A DNA stretch of 64,000 nt from Sphaerochaeta sp. (GTDB taxonomy: Bacteria > Spirochaetota > Spirochaetia > Sphaerochaetales > Sphaerochaetaceae). The position numbers were made by a program, and so were the translations under genes. The notes under the pieces were generated by a model that made no database searches, was not told where the DNA came from, and saw only the letters and a program-made list of their open reading frames with translations. Location: positions 47,135 to 111,134 of the forward strand of contig JAEINL010000003.1 of NCBI GenBank assembly GCA_016342655.1, written 5' to 3'. Shown here piece by piece: positions 23,221 to 32,350 of this stretch; positions within the stretch are counted from its first letter, which is position 1, and the number at the start of each line of letters is the position of its first letter.

Positions 23221-24348
23221 ATGAAAACACAAGAGCTAATGGATTACCGTAAGATTGTTAAGCTACTCTTGCTTACAGGCCTGCTTGCATTGGTGGTGGT
23301 ACGTTTTTCTGGAGTGCTTGCCTTTGCCCAGAAGCTCTTGAGACTGCTTACCCCCCTAATCATGGGCTTTATCATTGCATTTCTGGTGGATCTGGTAGTC
23401 AGACCCCTTGAGAGGTTGTTCAACAGGCTTTTTAGGAGGGAGAGAAAACTCTCCCGTCCTCTTGCCATCCTCTTTGCAGTCATTATCGTCATTGCCCTAT
23501 TCTTTGGTGTCCTGTTGATTCTAATCCCCCAGCTGAAGATAGCCATCGAACAGTTTGTGGTGAGGCTTCCTGTCCTATTTGATGATCTTGAAAGCACTGT
23601 TGCAGTCTTTGTCAGCAACAGGCCAGAGAGGCAATCGGCCTTCACCCAGGTACAGGCCTTCTTTGAAGGGATACGGGACAAGTTTTTTTCCAACATACCA
23701 AGTGTTGCAGACTATGCCCTTGGCCTGGTCGGGTCTGCCCTTACTACGATGATCCAATTTGCCATCGGTTCAATCTTTTCCCTCTATCTACTGTTTGGGA
23801 AGAAGAAACTGCTCTTCCAATACAATCGCCTGCTCGATGTCTATGGAAAACCAGGCTACACCAAACGCATAAAGGTTATCCTTACTGTAGTGAACCAGAC
23901 CTTCTCGAGGTTCTTTGCCGGTCAGCTTCTTGAGGCTATCATCCTTGGGAGCTTGTGTACATTGGGTATGATGATTTTCCGTTTTCCCTATGCCCTGACT
24001 GTAGGGACCGTGGTGGGAATGACAGCCCTGATTCCCATGATAGGGGCGTACATCGGGGGGGCCATTGGTTTTGTCCTGATCTTCCCGGATAATTTCAAGC
24101 TGGCCCTGTTCTTCATTCTCTATCTGGTCCTTCTGCAGCAGTTGGAAGGAAACCTCATCTATCCCAGGGTTGTCGGTAATTCTGTAGGGCTTCCAGGCAT
24201 CTGGGTGTTTGCCGCCATCATACTGGGAGGTGGGCTCTGGGGTATTCTGGGTATCCTGTTTGGTGTCCCTGCGGTTGCTTGTGTGTATCATCTGATAAGG
24301 ATGGATATGCACCATAGGAAGGAAGAGGGTGCGATAGTTTCCTCTTAA
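23221..24348 (+). CDS. AI-2E family (YdiK/PerM) membrane transporter
   Basis: The 375-residue inner-membrane protein has the AI-2E transporter layout. Two membrane helices lie at the N-terminus (about 13-60) and one at about 75-97, followed by a soluble stretch at 100-150. A cluster of helices from about 160 to the end includes the conserved LIPMIGAYIGGAIGF and LEGNLIYPRVVGNSVGLPGIWVF. Members export small molecules; some are Na+/H+ antiporters. Context suggests nothing specific. It starts 71 nt after the VOC gene. Confidence 0.8.
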   Translation: MKTQELMDYRKIVKLLLLTGLLALVVVRFSGVLAFAQKLLRLLTPLIMGFIIAFLVDLVVRPLERLFNRLFRRERKLSRPLAILFAVIIVIALFFGVLLILIPQLKIAIEQFVVRLPVLFDDLESTVAVFVSNRPERQSAFTQVQAFFEGIRDKFFSNIPSVADYALGLVGSALTTMIQFAIGSIFSLYLLFGKKKLLFQYNRLLDVYGKPGYTKRIKVILTVVNQTFSRFFAGQLLEAIILGSLCTLGMMIFRFPYALTVGTVVGMTALIPMIGAYIGGAIGFVLIFPDNFKLALFFILYLVLLQQLEGNLIYPRVVGNSVGLPGIWVFAAIILGGGLWGILGILFGVPAVACVYHLIRMDMHHRKEEGAIVSS

Positions 24349-24421
24349 TTGTATGTAGATACTTACATAATAATAAAAAAAGCATTATAGAACAGCAAAA
24401 AAATCTAAAAATATTTCTTGT

Positions 24422-24440
24422 GCACTGAACTATTCAGTGC
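24422..24440 (+). terminator. Hairpin after the AI-2E gene
   Basis: GCACTGAA and TTCAGTGC pair perfectly over CTA, followed by TACTCTTTATTTG. An A-tract lies upstream. It may end the AI-2E transcript or serve as an operator for the regulator that follows. Confidence 0.5.
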
Positions 24441-24448
24441 TACTCTTT

Positions 24449-24463
24449 ATTTGTCGAACAAAT
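24449..24463. promoter_or_regulatory. Candidate FadR-family operator
   Basis: ATTTGTCGAACAAAT is a perfect palindrome 21 nt upstream of the GntR/FadR-type regulator gene. Its core TTGT-nnn-ACAA fits the T-n-GT-n3-AC-n-A consensus of FadR-subfamily sites, so autoregulation of the locus is likely. Confidence 0.55.
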
Positions 24464-24484
24464 GAACAATAAGGAGCAACACCT

Positions 24485-25174
24485 TTGAAGATTGCACCTG
24501 TACGTAATGAACGTCTTTCTGACAAGGTCGTCGCCAGGGTCTTAGCCCTCATCCATGATGGGGAGTTGAAGCCAGGGGAGAAGTTGCCAACAGAGATTGA
24601 GATGAGTGAGAAGTTCTCTGTAAGCAGAGGGGTCATCCGTGAGGCAATGATCCAATTGCAGGCCTTGGGATATATCCGCAGGAAGACAAAAGAGGGGACT
24701 TTTATCCAGGATGATATTCTGGGCAAGCTCTCCCGTCCTGTATCGGATGCCCTGAAGGATGCCACGTTCCAGGACTTGCTTGATTTCCGTGATTCCTTGG
24801 AGTCAAAGATGGTGGAGATCGTCATCGATCGTGTCAGTGACGATGAGATAGAGGAGATACGTAGTTCCCTGTATGTGGACTCTGACAAGATTGGCAATCT
24901 ATTCAGTCTGGACCATTATTTCCACTATAAGCTGGCTCAGGCTTCCCGGAACATATTCTACATGAACTTCATCGACACCTATTACGACCTTATTGATGAA
25001 CTTGCCTCCCGTAATAAGAAACAGGAAGGCAGTCTTGCCCTCATTGCCGAAGAGCATCAGATGATTGTAGAAGCCATAGCAGAACGTGACAAGAAGAAGG
25101 CCAGCAAGGCAATGCGGCATCATATGGAGATGGTCCGTAAGCGAAGGATCCAAAGTGAGGGGGCTGCTGAATGA
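24485..25174 (+). CDS. GntR/FadR-family transcriptional regulator
   Basis: The 229-residue protein has a winged helix at about residues 8-72 (RLSDKVVARVLALIHDGELK, then LPTEIEMSEKFSVSRGVIRE) and a helical FCD effector domain (about 95-215) with metal/ligand histidines in LDHYFHYKLAQ and MRHHMEM. FadR-type regulators usually sense organic acids or sugar acids. The start is TTG at 24485, supported by AAGGAGC 6 nt upstream. Its stop overlaps the next ATG by 4 nt, placing it in the AtuA/ABC transporter operon, which it probably controls. Confidence 0.85.
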   Translation: MKIAPVRNERLSDKVVARVLALIHDGELKPGEKLPTEIEMSEKFSVSRGVIREAMIQLQALGYIRRKTKEGTFIQDDILGKLSRPVSDALKDATFQDLLDFRDSLESKMVEIVIDRVSDDEIEEIRSSLYVDSDKIGNLFSLDHYFHYKLAQASRNIFYMNFIDTYYDLIDELASRNKKQEGSLALIAEEHQMIVEAIAERDKKKASKAMRHHMEMVRKRRIQSEGAAE

Positions 25175-26534
25175 AGAGACAGGTGAAATTGCTCTCCCCC
25201 TGTGGGATCCTTGGGTATGGCTTTCCCGATGCTTCCTTTGCTGCGGGATTGGCTGACTCCCCTGATGCCATAGTGGTCGATGCAGGCTCTACTGATGCAG
25301 GTCCGCATAAGCTCGGGGCAAAGACAGCGATCGTAAGTAGGCGCTCTGCCAAGAAGGACTTGGTACGGATTATCTTGGGCGGATGGTCACTCAAAATCCC
25401 TGTCATCATTGGATCGGCCGGAGGCAGTGGTGGTAAGAGCCATATTGAATGGACAATGGAAATCATCGCTGAAATCCTTCGCGAAAATCCTGAGGTGCAG
25501 CCCAAGACAGCCATCATCTACTCAGACATTCCCAATGAAGTGATCATTTCCAAACTGCATGAGGGGAAAGTCCGGAGTCTTGATGCTGTGTCCCTTCCTC
25601 TGGACGAGCAGATTCTCTCTGAGACCACCGGTGTTGTTGCGCAGATGGGAGTAGAGCCTATTCTCCAAGTCCTTCAGCAGGGGCTACCCTCATAGTCTGC
25701 GGACGGGCCTATGATCCTTCTCCCTTTGCCGCTGTTGGCATCCATGCAGGCTTTGACTCTGCCCTCAGCTACCATCTGGGCAAGGTGCTGGAGTGTGGTG
25801 CTCTTTGCTGTAACCCAGGGACGACCAAGGACTGCATGATGGGCGTCCTGTATGAGGACTGCTTCGAAGTCTATCCCTGTGACACGAAACGCAGGTGCAC
25901 AAAGCTCAGCGTGGCGGCCCACACCTTCTATGAAAAGGACCACCCGTATATCCTCCATGGCCCGGGTATTGCGATGGACCTCAGTGGTTGTACCTTTACC
26001 CAGCTTTCAGGCAATCGTGTGAGAGTCCAAGGGAGCAAGCTTTCAGCAACCGACCCGTACACAATAAAGTTGGAAGGGGCAAGGAAGGTTGCCTACAGGA
26101 CCTTCGTGGTTGCGGGTGTGCGTGATCCTATCCTGATCTCAAAGATTGAGGAGGTGGAGTCCCTGGTAAAGATGAGCATTTGCGAACAGTATCAGGATAT
26201 TGATGAGAGCGAATATACCATCAACTTCATGAACTATGGCAAGAATGCGGTGATGGGGAATCTGGAACCCACCCCTGTGGCAGGACATGAGATCTGTGTC
26301 GTCTTTGAGGTGTTGGCCAAGACCCAGGAACTGTCTTCTGCAATCTGTGCTTCTGTTCGTTCCACGTTCATGCACTATGGGTATGAGGGACGAAAGTCCA
26401 CAGCAGGGAATCTTGCCTTTCCCTTTGCACCCAGTGATGTGGAATTTGGTGCAGTCTATGAGTTTTCAGTCTATCACCTGATGGAAGTGAATGATCCTGC
26501 CTCGCTTTTCAGTTGGCAGTGGTGGAGGCCGTGA
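25171..26534 (+). pseudogene. AtuA/DUF1446-family protein gene with a frameshift
   Basis: Residues 1-170 (LSPCGILGYGFPDASFAAGL; IIGSAGGSGG) match the N-terminal half of acyclic terpene utilisation AtuA-type proteins (about 450 residues). The frame stops at 25693-25695. From about 25680 another frame continues without a gap as ATLIVCGRAYDPSPFAAVGI and LECGALCCNPGTTKDCMMG, the expected next part, to 26534. One extra G in the run GGGG at 25680-25683 would restore a single 454-residue protein. So this is a one-base deletion, a sequencing error or a slippery switch. The family function is unclear. It sits between a GntR regulator and a DUF4387 gene, its usual partner. Confidence 0.75.
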
Positions 26535-26845
26535 TGGATAGGTTGGTTGACCTTGCACAGATGCTCAGAAGTAAGAATAGTGGACCCTTTCTCATTACCC
26601 TGGATGTCTTTTTCAGTGAAGAGGCAATCTATAGGAGGGTAGTCGACAGTGGTGCGGTCTCAGCGGAGAACATCCTGAAGCTCTATCACCTCAAGGCTTC
26701 TGAGCTGTGCGGCATATACTTCTTTGACGCTGCCTTGGGGATAAAGATTACGTACCACCGTCCTGTCTCTTCTGGCACCTGTGGTGATAGTGATGTGTAT
26801 GGGGCACAGCAACATGCTCCTCTTATGGAACTTCTCATACCCTAG
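26534..26845 (+). CDS. DUF4387 family protein
   Basis: The 103-residue protein (LAQMLRSKNSGPFLITLDVFF; GAVSAENILKLYH; ALGIKITYHRP) matches the small DUF4387 domain that usually accompanies AtuA/DUF1446 proteins, either fused to their C-terminus or encoded next to them. It is probably the second subunit of the same enzyme. The ATG at 26534 overlaps the AtuA stop by one base (TGATG). The motif TLDVFF is the most conserved part of the family as I know it. No reaction is established. Confidence 0.75.
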   Translation: MDRLVDLAQMLRSKNSGPFLITLDVFFSEEAIYRRVVDSGAVSAENILKLYHLKASELCGIYFFDAALGIKITYHRPVSSGTCGDSDVYGAQQHAPLMELLIP

Positions 26846-26856
26846 GGGGATTACCG

Positions 26857-27780
26857 ATGGATAAAGACCTTCTACCGAACAAGAAGCATACGTATTGGCA
26901 AAGGATCAAGAACGAGCGGGTGCTGTACTTGCTGTTACTCCCTACGCTTATTTTTTTCATTCTGTTCAGAGTATTGCCCATCATCAACATGAGGCTTGCT
27001 TTCTTCCAGTTCAGATCCCGAGGCAACTGGCCTTTTGTAGGGCTGAAGTACTTCAGGATAATCTTCAGCAGCCCTGGCTTCAAGCAGATTCTTGGCAATA
27101 CCCTTATCATCAGCTTCATGAAGTATATTCTGCTGTTTCCAGCTTTTATCATATTTGCCCTTATGCTTAATGAGGTTCGTTCCTTCAGGTTTCGCAAGTA
27201 TGTGCAGGTGGTCTCCTACCTTCCTCACTTTCTCTCCTGGGTTGTCATAGCAGGGATATGGATTAGTTCCCTCTCCCTTGCCGGTGGGGTGAACCAGATT
27301 ATGGCCTTCTTTGGCAGTGATGCTGTTGACTTCATGACTGATAGGGACAAGATTCGTTGGATACTGATGATCTGTGAGGCCTGGCGAAGCATGGGTTGGG
27401 ATTCAATCATCTTCTATACCGCTATCATTGCAATCTCTCCCACCTTGTATGAGGCAGCTGAGATCGATGGGGCGAACCGGATGCAGATCATCAGAAACAT
27501 CATTCTGCCAGCATTGGTGGTCCCCATGATAACGATGTTCATCCTCAACCTGGGATTCTTCCTCAATGCAGGTTTTGACCAGGTCTTCAACTTCTCCAAC
27601 CAGGCGGTGGAGAGTACCATCGACATCCTCGATACCTATATCTATCGCATCGGTATTGAGGGAGGACAGTATTCGTTGGCGACAGCGGTGAGCCTCATCA
27701 AGGGTATTGTGGGGGTGTTGCTTGTCTGGTCCACCCATATCTTTGCCAAGAGGGTTTCTGGAACGGGGGTATGGTCATGA
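26857..27780 (+). CDS. ABC transporter permease, LplB type
   Basis: The 307-residue inner-membrane protein begins with a charged cytoplasmic segment (KNERVLYLLLLPTLIFFILF) and has six membrane helices. The EAA loop reads LYEAAEIDGANRM at about 199-211. It belongs to the LplB/YtcP-type permeases that import oligosaccharides such as aldouronates. AGGGGGA precedes the ATG. It pairs with the next permease and the binding protein at 28696; the ATPase is missing from the locus. Confidence 0.85.
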   Translation: MDKDLLPNKKHTYWQRIKNERVLYLLLLPTLIFFILFRVLPIINMRLAFFQFRSRGNWPFVGLKYFRIIFSSPGFKQILGNTLIISFMKYILLFPAFIIFALMLNEVRSFRFRKYVQVVSYLPHFLSWVVIAGIWISSLSLAGGVNQIMAFFGSDAVDFMTDRDKIRWILMICEAWRSMGWDSIIFYTAIIAISPTLYEAAEIDGANRMQIIRNIILPALVVPMITMFILNLGFFLNAGFDQVFNFSNQAVESTIDILDTYIYRIGIEGGQYSLATAVSLIKGIVGVLLVWSTHIFAKRVSGTGVWS

Positions 27781-28667
27781 GAAAGGCAAAACGCTTATCA
27801 GCAGGTCAGATAGTGCTGGGTGTATTCTTGCTGTTCATTACCCTCACCATGCTTGTCCCCCTGCTCAACATACTGGCAAAGTCCTTCTCCTCATCTTTGG
27901 AATCACCTCTGATGGGTGGGCTGACTATCTTTCCCAGGGATGTTGACTTCATCAACTACAAGATTGTGTTCAGCCATCCCATCCTAGTGCCTGCCCTGAT
28001 CAACTCAATCATCATTACGGTGGTAGGGACTGTGGTGAACATTGTCCTGACCACAACTGCAGCCTATGTGCTTTCCAGGCCAAAACTGACCCTCAAGGGT
28101 CCCATCATGGTCTTCCTGATCATCATGATGCTTTTTGACCCCGGTCTTGTCCCTGAATATATTGTGGTCCAACAGCTCGGGCTTATGGGAAGCAAGTGGT
28201 CGGTTATCCTTGTGACAGCGGTAAATGTCTACTACCTGGTCATCATGATGCGATATTTTGAAAAGGTCCCGCTCTCCATTGTTGAGGCTGCTACCATCGA
28301 TGGGGCTAGTCATATCCAGATGCTGTTCAAGATTTTCTACCCCTTGAGCAAGGCAGGGGTTGCGACTATCACGATGTTCTACGCAGTAGTGCGCTGGAAC
28401 GAGTATTTCCGAGCTGGTATCTATCTTACCCGCAAATCCACAGATACGGTGTTGCAGGTTATCCTGCGACAATTCGTAGTGCTCGGTGACACAGTCTCCA
28501 TCATAGGTCAGCAGAACGTGTTCGACTATAACGTGATGGCCCGTGTCGATTATAACGCCCTTAAGGGAGCTACTATTATCGTAGCTATTATTCCTATTCT
28601 CATTCTCTACCCATTTGTGTTGAAATTCTATGCCAAGGATGTCTTCTCAGGTGGAATCAAGGAGTAG
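27777..28667 (+). CDS. ABC transporter permease, LplC/YtcP type
   Basis: The 296-residue permease has six membrane segments and the EAA loop IVEAATIDGASHI at about 170-182. It matches the LplC branch (typical C-terminus FAKDVFSGGIKE). The ATG at 27777 overlaps the previous stop by 4 nt and has GGGGG 8 nt upstream; an in-frame ATG two codons earlier is possible. Unlike the other loci of the window, here the binding-protein gene follows the permeases. Confidence 0.85.
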   Translation: MRKAKRLSAGQIVLGVFLLFITLTMLVPLLNILAKSFSSSLESPLMGGLTIFPRDVDFINYKIVFSHPILVPALINSIIITVVGTVVNIVLTTTAAYVLSRPKLTLKGPIMVFLIIMMLFDPGLVPEYIVVQQLGLMGSKWSVILVTAVNVYYLVIMMRYFEKVPLSIVEAATIDGASHIQMLFKIFYPLSKAGVATITMFYAVVRWNEYFRAGIYLTRKSTDTVLQVILRQFVVLGDTVSIIGQQNVFDYNVMARVDYNALKGATIIVAIIPILILYPFVLKFYAKDVFSGGIKE

Positions 28668-28695
28668 TTTTATGCATGAAACAAGGAGGTTTCTC

Positions 28696-30159
28696 ATGAA
28701 AAGAAAACAGGTTTTTCTGGTGTTGGTAGTACTGTTGTGTGCTGGTTTCCTATTTGCTACAGGAACGAAAGAGGCCGCACAGACTGCAACAGGCGCTCAG
28801 CTAGGTACTGCGGCAAACCCCGTGAAGGTCACCTATCTGTGCAAGGATGTCGATCCGATAACCGATGCCCAGCAGCTCGGAATTTTGGAGAAGGCAATCG
28901 AAGAAGGAATGGCTAAGGAAGGAAACTATGTGGATCTGGTTATCCTTTCCGCTCCTACAGGATCATATGCAACGGTTGTTCCCATTGCTTACAGGACTGC
29001 TCAGATCAATCCCGATCTTATCTACTTCCAGGGCAATGACCAGCCAATTGCACAGGAGGGGCTGCTTGAGGATTTGGTCCCGTATGTTGAGAAATCAAAG
29101 AACATAAAGGCCATCATGCCTGACCATACAAAGGCAGCCATGGCAAACTATCCGTATTTGATGTGGCTTGCCCCAGCCCGTGTGCAAATTCCTGTCATGC
29201 GTTCTGACTGGTTTGCCAAGTTGAAAAGTAGTAAGGCGTTGCTCGAGAACCCCACCGTTGACAATTACTATGCTCTCTTCAAGGAGATCAAGAGTAGTGG
29301 TCTGGCAAAGTGGGCTGTTACCACTGACGGAGGGATTCTCAAGCTTGACTCAGTCTTCAACCATGCTTTTGGTGTCACTGCGACGATCGTAAAACAGAAT
29401 GGGACATGGGTCTATTCTGAAATTACCCCTGCTTCCAAGAACAAGCTTGCCTTCTATGCAAAGCTCTTCAAGGAAGGACTGTTGGACAACGAGTATGTGA
29501 CCAAGAGATGGGATACGATGGAGCAGGTCTTCTACGAAGGTGAAGTTGGTTTTGTAGCAGGGACTGCAGGTGATGTGGTAAACGTGTACAACAACAAGAT
29601 GAAGGAGACCCAAGGTATTGAACTGGTAGTCCTTCCTCCTGCCAAGGGAGTCAGCCAGGCATACAAGAGCATCGATGTGACCAAGGAAAGCCGTGGCTTT
29701 GCAATGAACTCAGACTCAAAGGTAAAGGATGCTGCTTGGGCAGTGTTGGAGTACATGGCAGGACCAGAAGGGCGCAAGCTCGACAAGCTTGGTCTGGAAG
29801 GGATTCACTACACCATAGAGAATGGCAAGTACGTACTTACCAGAGAGTTCCCCTCATGGTGGGCCAAATTCTGGCCAACCATGAATGGTCTTGACCTGGA
29901 CATGGTTGTTGGTGAAGTGCTTTCCAAGCCGGCGATCGCATCGTTGGATGCAGCTGCCAAGTACTTTGCAGCAGACACCAACGTATTGCTCCCTGAAGAT
30001 TTGCTTCCTCTCAAGGATGCAATGAACAAGCTCTACCGTGAGTACTCAACTGATATCATTCGGGGTGTAAGGCCCGTTTCTGATTTTGATGAGTTCGTCA
30101 CCAAGTGGAATGCTGCTGGGGGTGCGAAGGTTTCCGAATATCTGGGAACAGTGCTCTAA
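28696..30159 (+). CDS. ABC transporter substrate-binding protein (LplA type)
   Basis: The 487-residue extracytoplasmic protein has a signal peptide (KRKQVFLVLVVLLCAGFLFA) followed by TGTKEAAQT, and the long family 1 binding fold usual for LplA/YtcQ-type systems (about 480-540 residues). A cysteine lies within the leader (LLCAG), so lipidation is conceivable but its context is not a convincing lipobox. AAGGAGG is 6 nt upstream of this ATG, which fixes the start. The ligand is unknown; the linked AtuA-like and ADP-ribosylglycohydrolase genes hint at an unusual substrate. Confidence 0.8.
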   Translation: MKRKQVFLVLVVLLCAGFLFATGTKEAAQTATGAQLGTAANPVKVTYLCKDVDPITDAQQLGILEKAIEEGMAKEGNYVDLVILSAPTGSYATVVPIAYRTAQINPDLIYFQGNDQPIAQEGLLEDLVPYVEKSKNIKAIMPDHTKAAMANYPYLMWLAPARVQIPVMRSDWFAKLKSSKALLENPTVDNYYALFKEIKSSGLAKWAVTTDGGILKLDSVFNHAFGVTATIVKQNGTWVYSEITPASKNKLAFYAKLFKEGLLDNEYVTKRWDTMEQVFYEGEVGFVAGTAGDVVNVYNNKMKETQGIELVVLPPAKGVSQAYKSIDVTKESRGFAMNSDSKVKDAAWAVLEYMAGPEGRKLDKLGLEGIHYTIENGKYVLTREFPSWWAKFWPTMNGLDLDMVVGEVLSKPAIASLDAAAKYFAADTNVLLPEDLLPLKDAMNKLYREYSTDIIRGVRPVSDFDEFVTKWNAAGGAKVSEYLGTVL

Positions 30160-30175
30160 ATCGAAGGAATTGGAT

Positions 30176-30203
30176 GTATGCCGGGTCAGCTGACCTGGCA
30201 TAC
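30176..30203 (+). terminator. Perfect-arm palindrome after the binding-protein gene
   Basis: GTATGCC (30176-30182) and GGCATAC (30197-30203) enclose the self-complementary GGTCAGCTGACC, with a single G/T mismatch. It lies 16 nt after the stop of the binding-protein gene. It can form an mRNA hairpin like those after the other four binding-protein genes, or act as an operator. Confidence 0.55.
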
Positions 30204-30238
30204 TCTTGGTTGGAAGAATTTCTTTGTAAGGATTGTGT

Positions 30239-32350
30239 ATGACCACAACGGCTTTTCTTGAAAAAGTGTATGCCGGTTTTCTTGGTATGAATATTGGGAT
30301 CCGCTTGGGAGCGCCTGTTGAGCCGACCCTTTGGACCAGTGAACGGATAGGGCGTTTTTATGGGGATATTCACTCCTATGTGAAAGATTTTAAGAATTTT
30401 GCCGCTGATGATGATGTAAACGGACCTGTCTATTTTCTTCGGGCCCTCAATGACGGCGCCCTTGATAGGTCTCTCACCCCCTCTGATGTTGCCCAGGCCT
30501 GGCTTAACTATTCCCGTGAAGGGGTAGGGATGTTCTGGTGGGGAGGCTACGGGGTGAGTACCGAGCATACTGCCTTCCTCAATCTGCTCCATGGGATAGA
30601 AGCACCCGCCTCTGGATCCATCCAGACCAATGGCAAAACGCTCTCTGAGCAGATTGGAGCTCAGATTTTCATTGATACCTGGGGATTCATCTTTCCCGGG
30701 GATCCCAAACGGGCTTCAGAGTATGCCCGTATAGCAGCCAGTGTCTCCCACGATGGGGAGGGGCTGCAGGGTGCAGCCTTCATAGCAGGCTGTATCGCAC
30801 AAGCCTTCATTTCTGATGATATTCAGGACATAGTTGGTGTTGGGCTTTCCCTCCTTGAGGGGGATTCGACCTATGCAAAGGTTGTTCGCTCTGTTAGGGA
30901 TTTCCATGCACAGGATCCCGATGACTGGAGAGCATGCCTATGCTACCTCCAGCAGGAGTGGGGATATGACCGCTATCCTGGGGTTTGTCACATCATTCCC
31001 AATGCAGGGGTCTGCATCATGGCCCTGCTCTATGGAAAAAGCTTTGCCCGTGGGGTTGAAATCGCCACGATGGCGGGATGGGATACGGACTGCAATGCAG
31101 GAAATGTAGGATCCATCTTGGGGGTAGCCGGAGGCTTGTCAATGGTACCCGATCATTACCGCAACCCCATAGGGGACATGATCGTGCTTTCAGGAATCTC
31201 AGGGTATCTGAATATCCTCGATGTCCCAACGTACGTGAAACAGCTGTGCAAGCTGAGTTTTCAGGTACGAAAGCTAGAGATTCCCCAGGAGCTGGATATA
31301 CAGGAGGGAGTCATAGACTTTGATTTCTCCTTGCCTGGTTCCACCCATGGCTTCAGGCTCTCTGAGAAGCATGGCTTTCTGTTACGTAACGAGGGCAATG
31401 CGTTGGCCATGCTCTATGACCGTAAGGTTCGGCCTCAGAATACCCGTCTGTTCTATAAACCTTTCTATCGCCGTTTCGATTTTGATGATGAGCGGTACAT
31501 GCCGGTATTTTCTCCCACTATCTATGCCGGGCAGACAGTTAGCATGAGCCTCCGTTTTGAGAAGTTCAGTGGAGAAAGCATTACCCTTTCTCCCTATGTG
31601 CGAAATACCTCAACGCAGGAAGTGATCATGTTTGGCTCCTTTATCGTATGGGACGAGGACCAGAGAGAGATCACGTTCACCATTGACAAGGATCATCCAA
31701 AACTCTCTGGTGCCATGATCGACGAAGTGGGACTCTTGTTTGAAGCGAACTCACCTTCTAAGAATAGGGATTTTGGAGTTGTATTCCTTGAGCGGTTTAC
31801 CGTAAGCGGAAAACCCGACTACACGATAGACCTTGCCCAACAGAACAAGGAGTTCGCATCCATCACCCCCTTCTCGCATAACCATGGGTCCTGGGAACTG
31901 GTGAAGAATGCGAAGGGGACAACCCAGATGGAGGTCATGGCCCTCGATCATGGGGAAGCATGTACGGGAAACTATTTTGCCAAGGATGTGCGAGTAGAGG
32001 GGTCAGCCACTGTGCATCGGGGTTCTTCTGCCTTGATCTCTTTGCGGGTGCAGGGCGCTCGAAGGGGCTACTATGCTGGCTTCCATAAGGGGCAACTAGG
32101 CATTTTCAAGCATGAGAATGGCTTGTTTTCTCCCTTGGTCAGCAAGAGTTTTGCCTGTGAACTGGATACGACCTACTCCTTGACCTTTGAGGCAAAGGGA
32201 ACGAATTTACGGGTATCGGTCGGGGGAGGACAAACCCTCTCTGTCGAGGATTCATCCTTTACCCATGGGATGGTCGGGTATGCAGTATATGAGGGGGGGC
32301 GGGTTGCTTTTGGCTCCCTTGGTGTGAAGGAAATGGAGGAACAGATATGA
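30239..32350 (+). CDS. ADP-ribosylglycohydrolase-family protein with C-terminal extension
   Basis: The N-terminal 330 residues have the DraG/ARH fold: GFLGMNIGIRLGAPVEPT, the metal-binding AADDDVNGP near residues 55-63, FPGDPKRASEYARIAASVSHDGEG, and the second metal cluster AGWDTDCNAGNVGSILG at about 278-294. Residues 350-700 are rich in beta strands and resemble a carbohydrate-binding or LamG-like region (FAKDVRVEGSATVHRGSSAL). The family cleaves N- or O-glycosidic bonds to ADP-ribose or related ribosyl groups. I chose the ATG at 30239, with AAGGA upstream. Its place in an ABC transporter operon suggests hydrolysis of an imported glycoside rather than protein de-modification. Confidence 0.75.
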   Translation: MTTTAFLEKVYAGFLGMNIGIRLGAPVEPTLWTSERIGRFYGDIHSYVKDFKNFAADDDVNGPVYFLRALNDGALDRSLTPSDVAQAWLNYSREGVGMFWWGGYGVSTEHTAFLNLLHGIEAPASGSIQTNGKTLSEQIGAQIFIDTWGFIFPGDPKRASEYARIAASVSHDGEGLQGAAFIAGCIAQAFISDDIQDIVGVGLSLLEGDSTYAKVVRSVRDFHAQDPDDWRACLCYLQQEWGYDRYPGVCHIIPNAGVCIMALLYGKSFARGVEIATMAGWDTDCNAGNVGSILGVAGGLSMVPDHYRNPIGDMIVLSGISGYLNILDVPTYVKQLCKLSFQVRKLEIPQELDIQEGVIDFDFSLPGSTHGFRLSEKHGFLLRNEGNALAMLYDRKVRPQNTRLFYKPFYRRFDFDDERYMPVFSPTIYAGQTVSMSLRFEKFSGESITLSPYVRNTSTQEVIMFGSFIVWDEDQREITFTIDKDHPKLSGAMIDEVGLLFEANSPSKNRDFGVVFLERFTVSGKPDYTIDLAQQNKEFASITPFSHNHGSWELVKNAKGTTQMEVMALDHGEACTGNYFAKDVRVEGSATVHRGSSALISLRVQGARRGYYAGFHKGQLGIFKHENGLFSPLVSKSFACELDTTYSLTFEAKGTNLRVSVGGGQTLSVEDSSFTHGMVGYAVYEGGRVAFGSLGVKEMEEQI

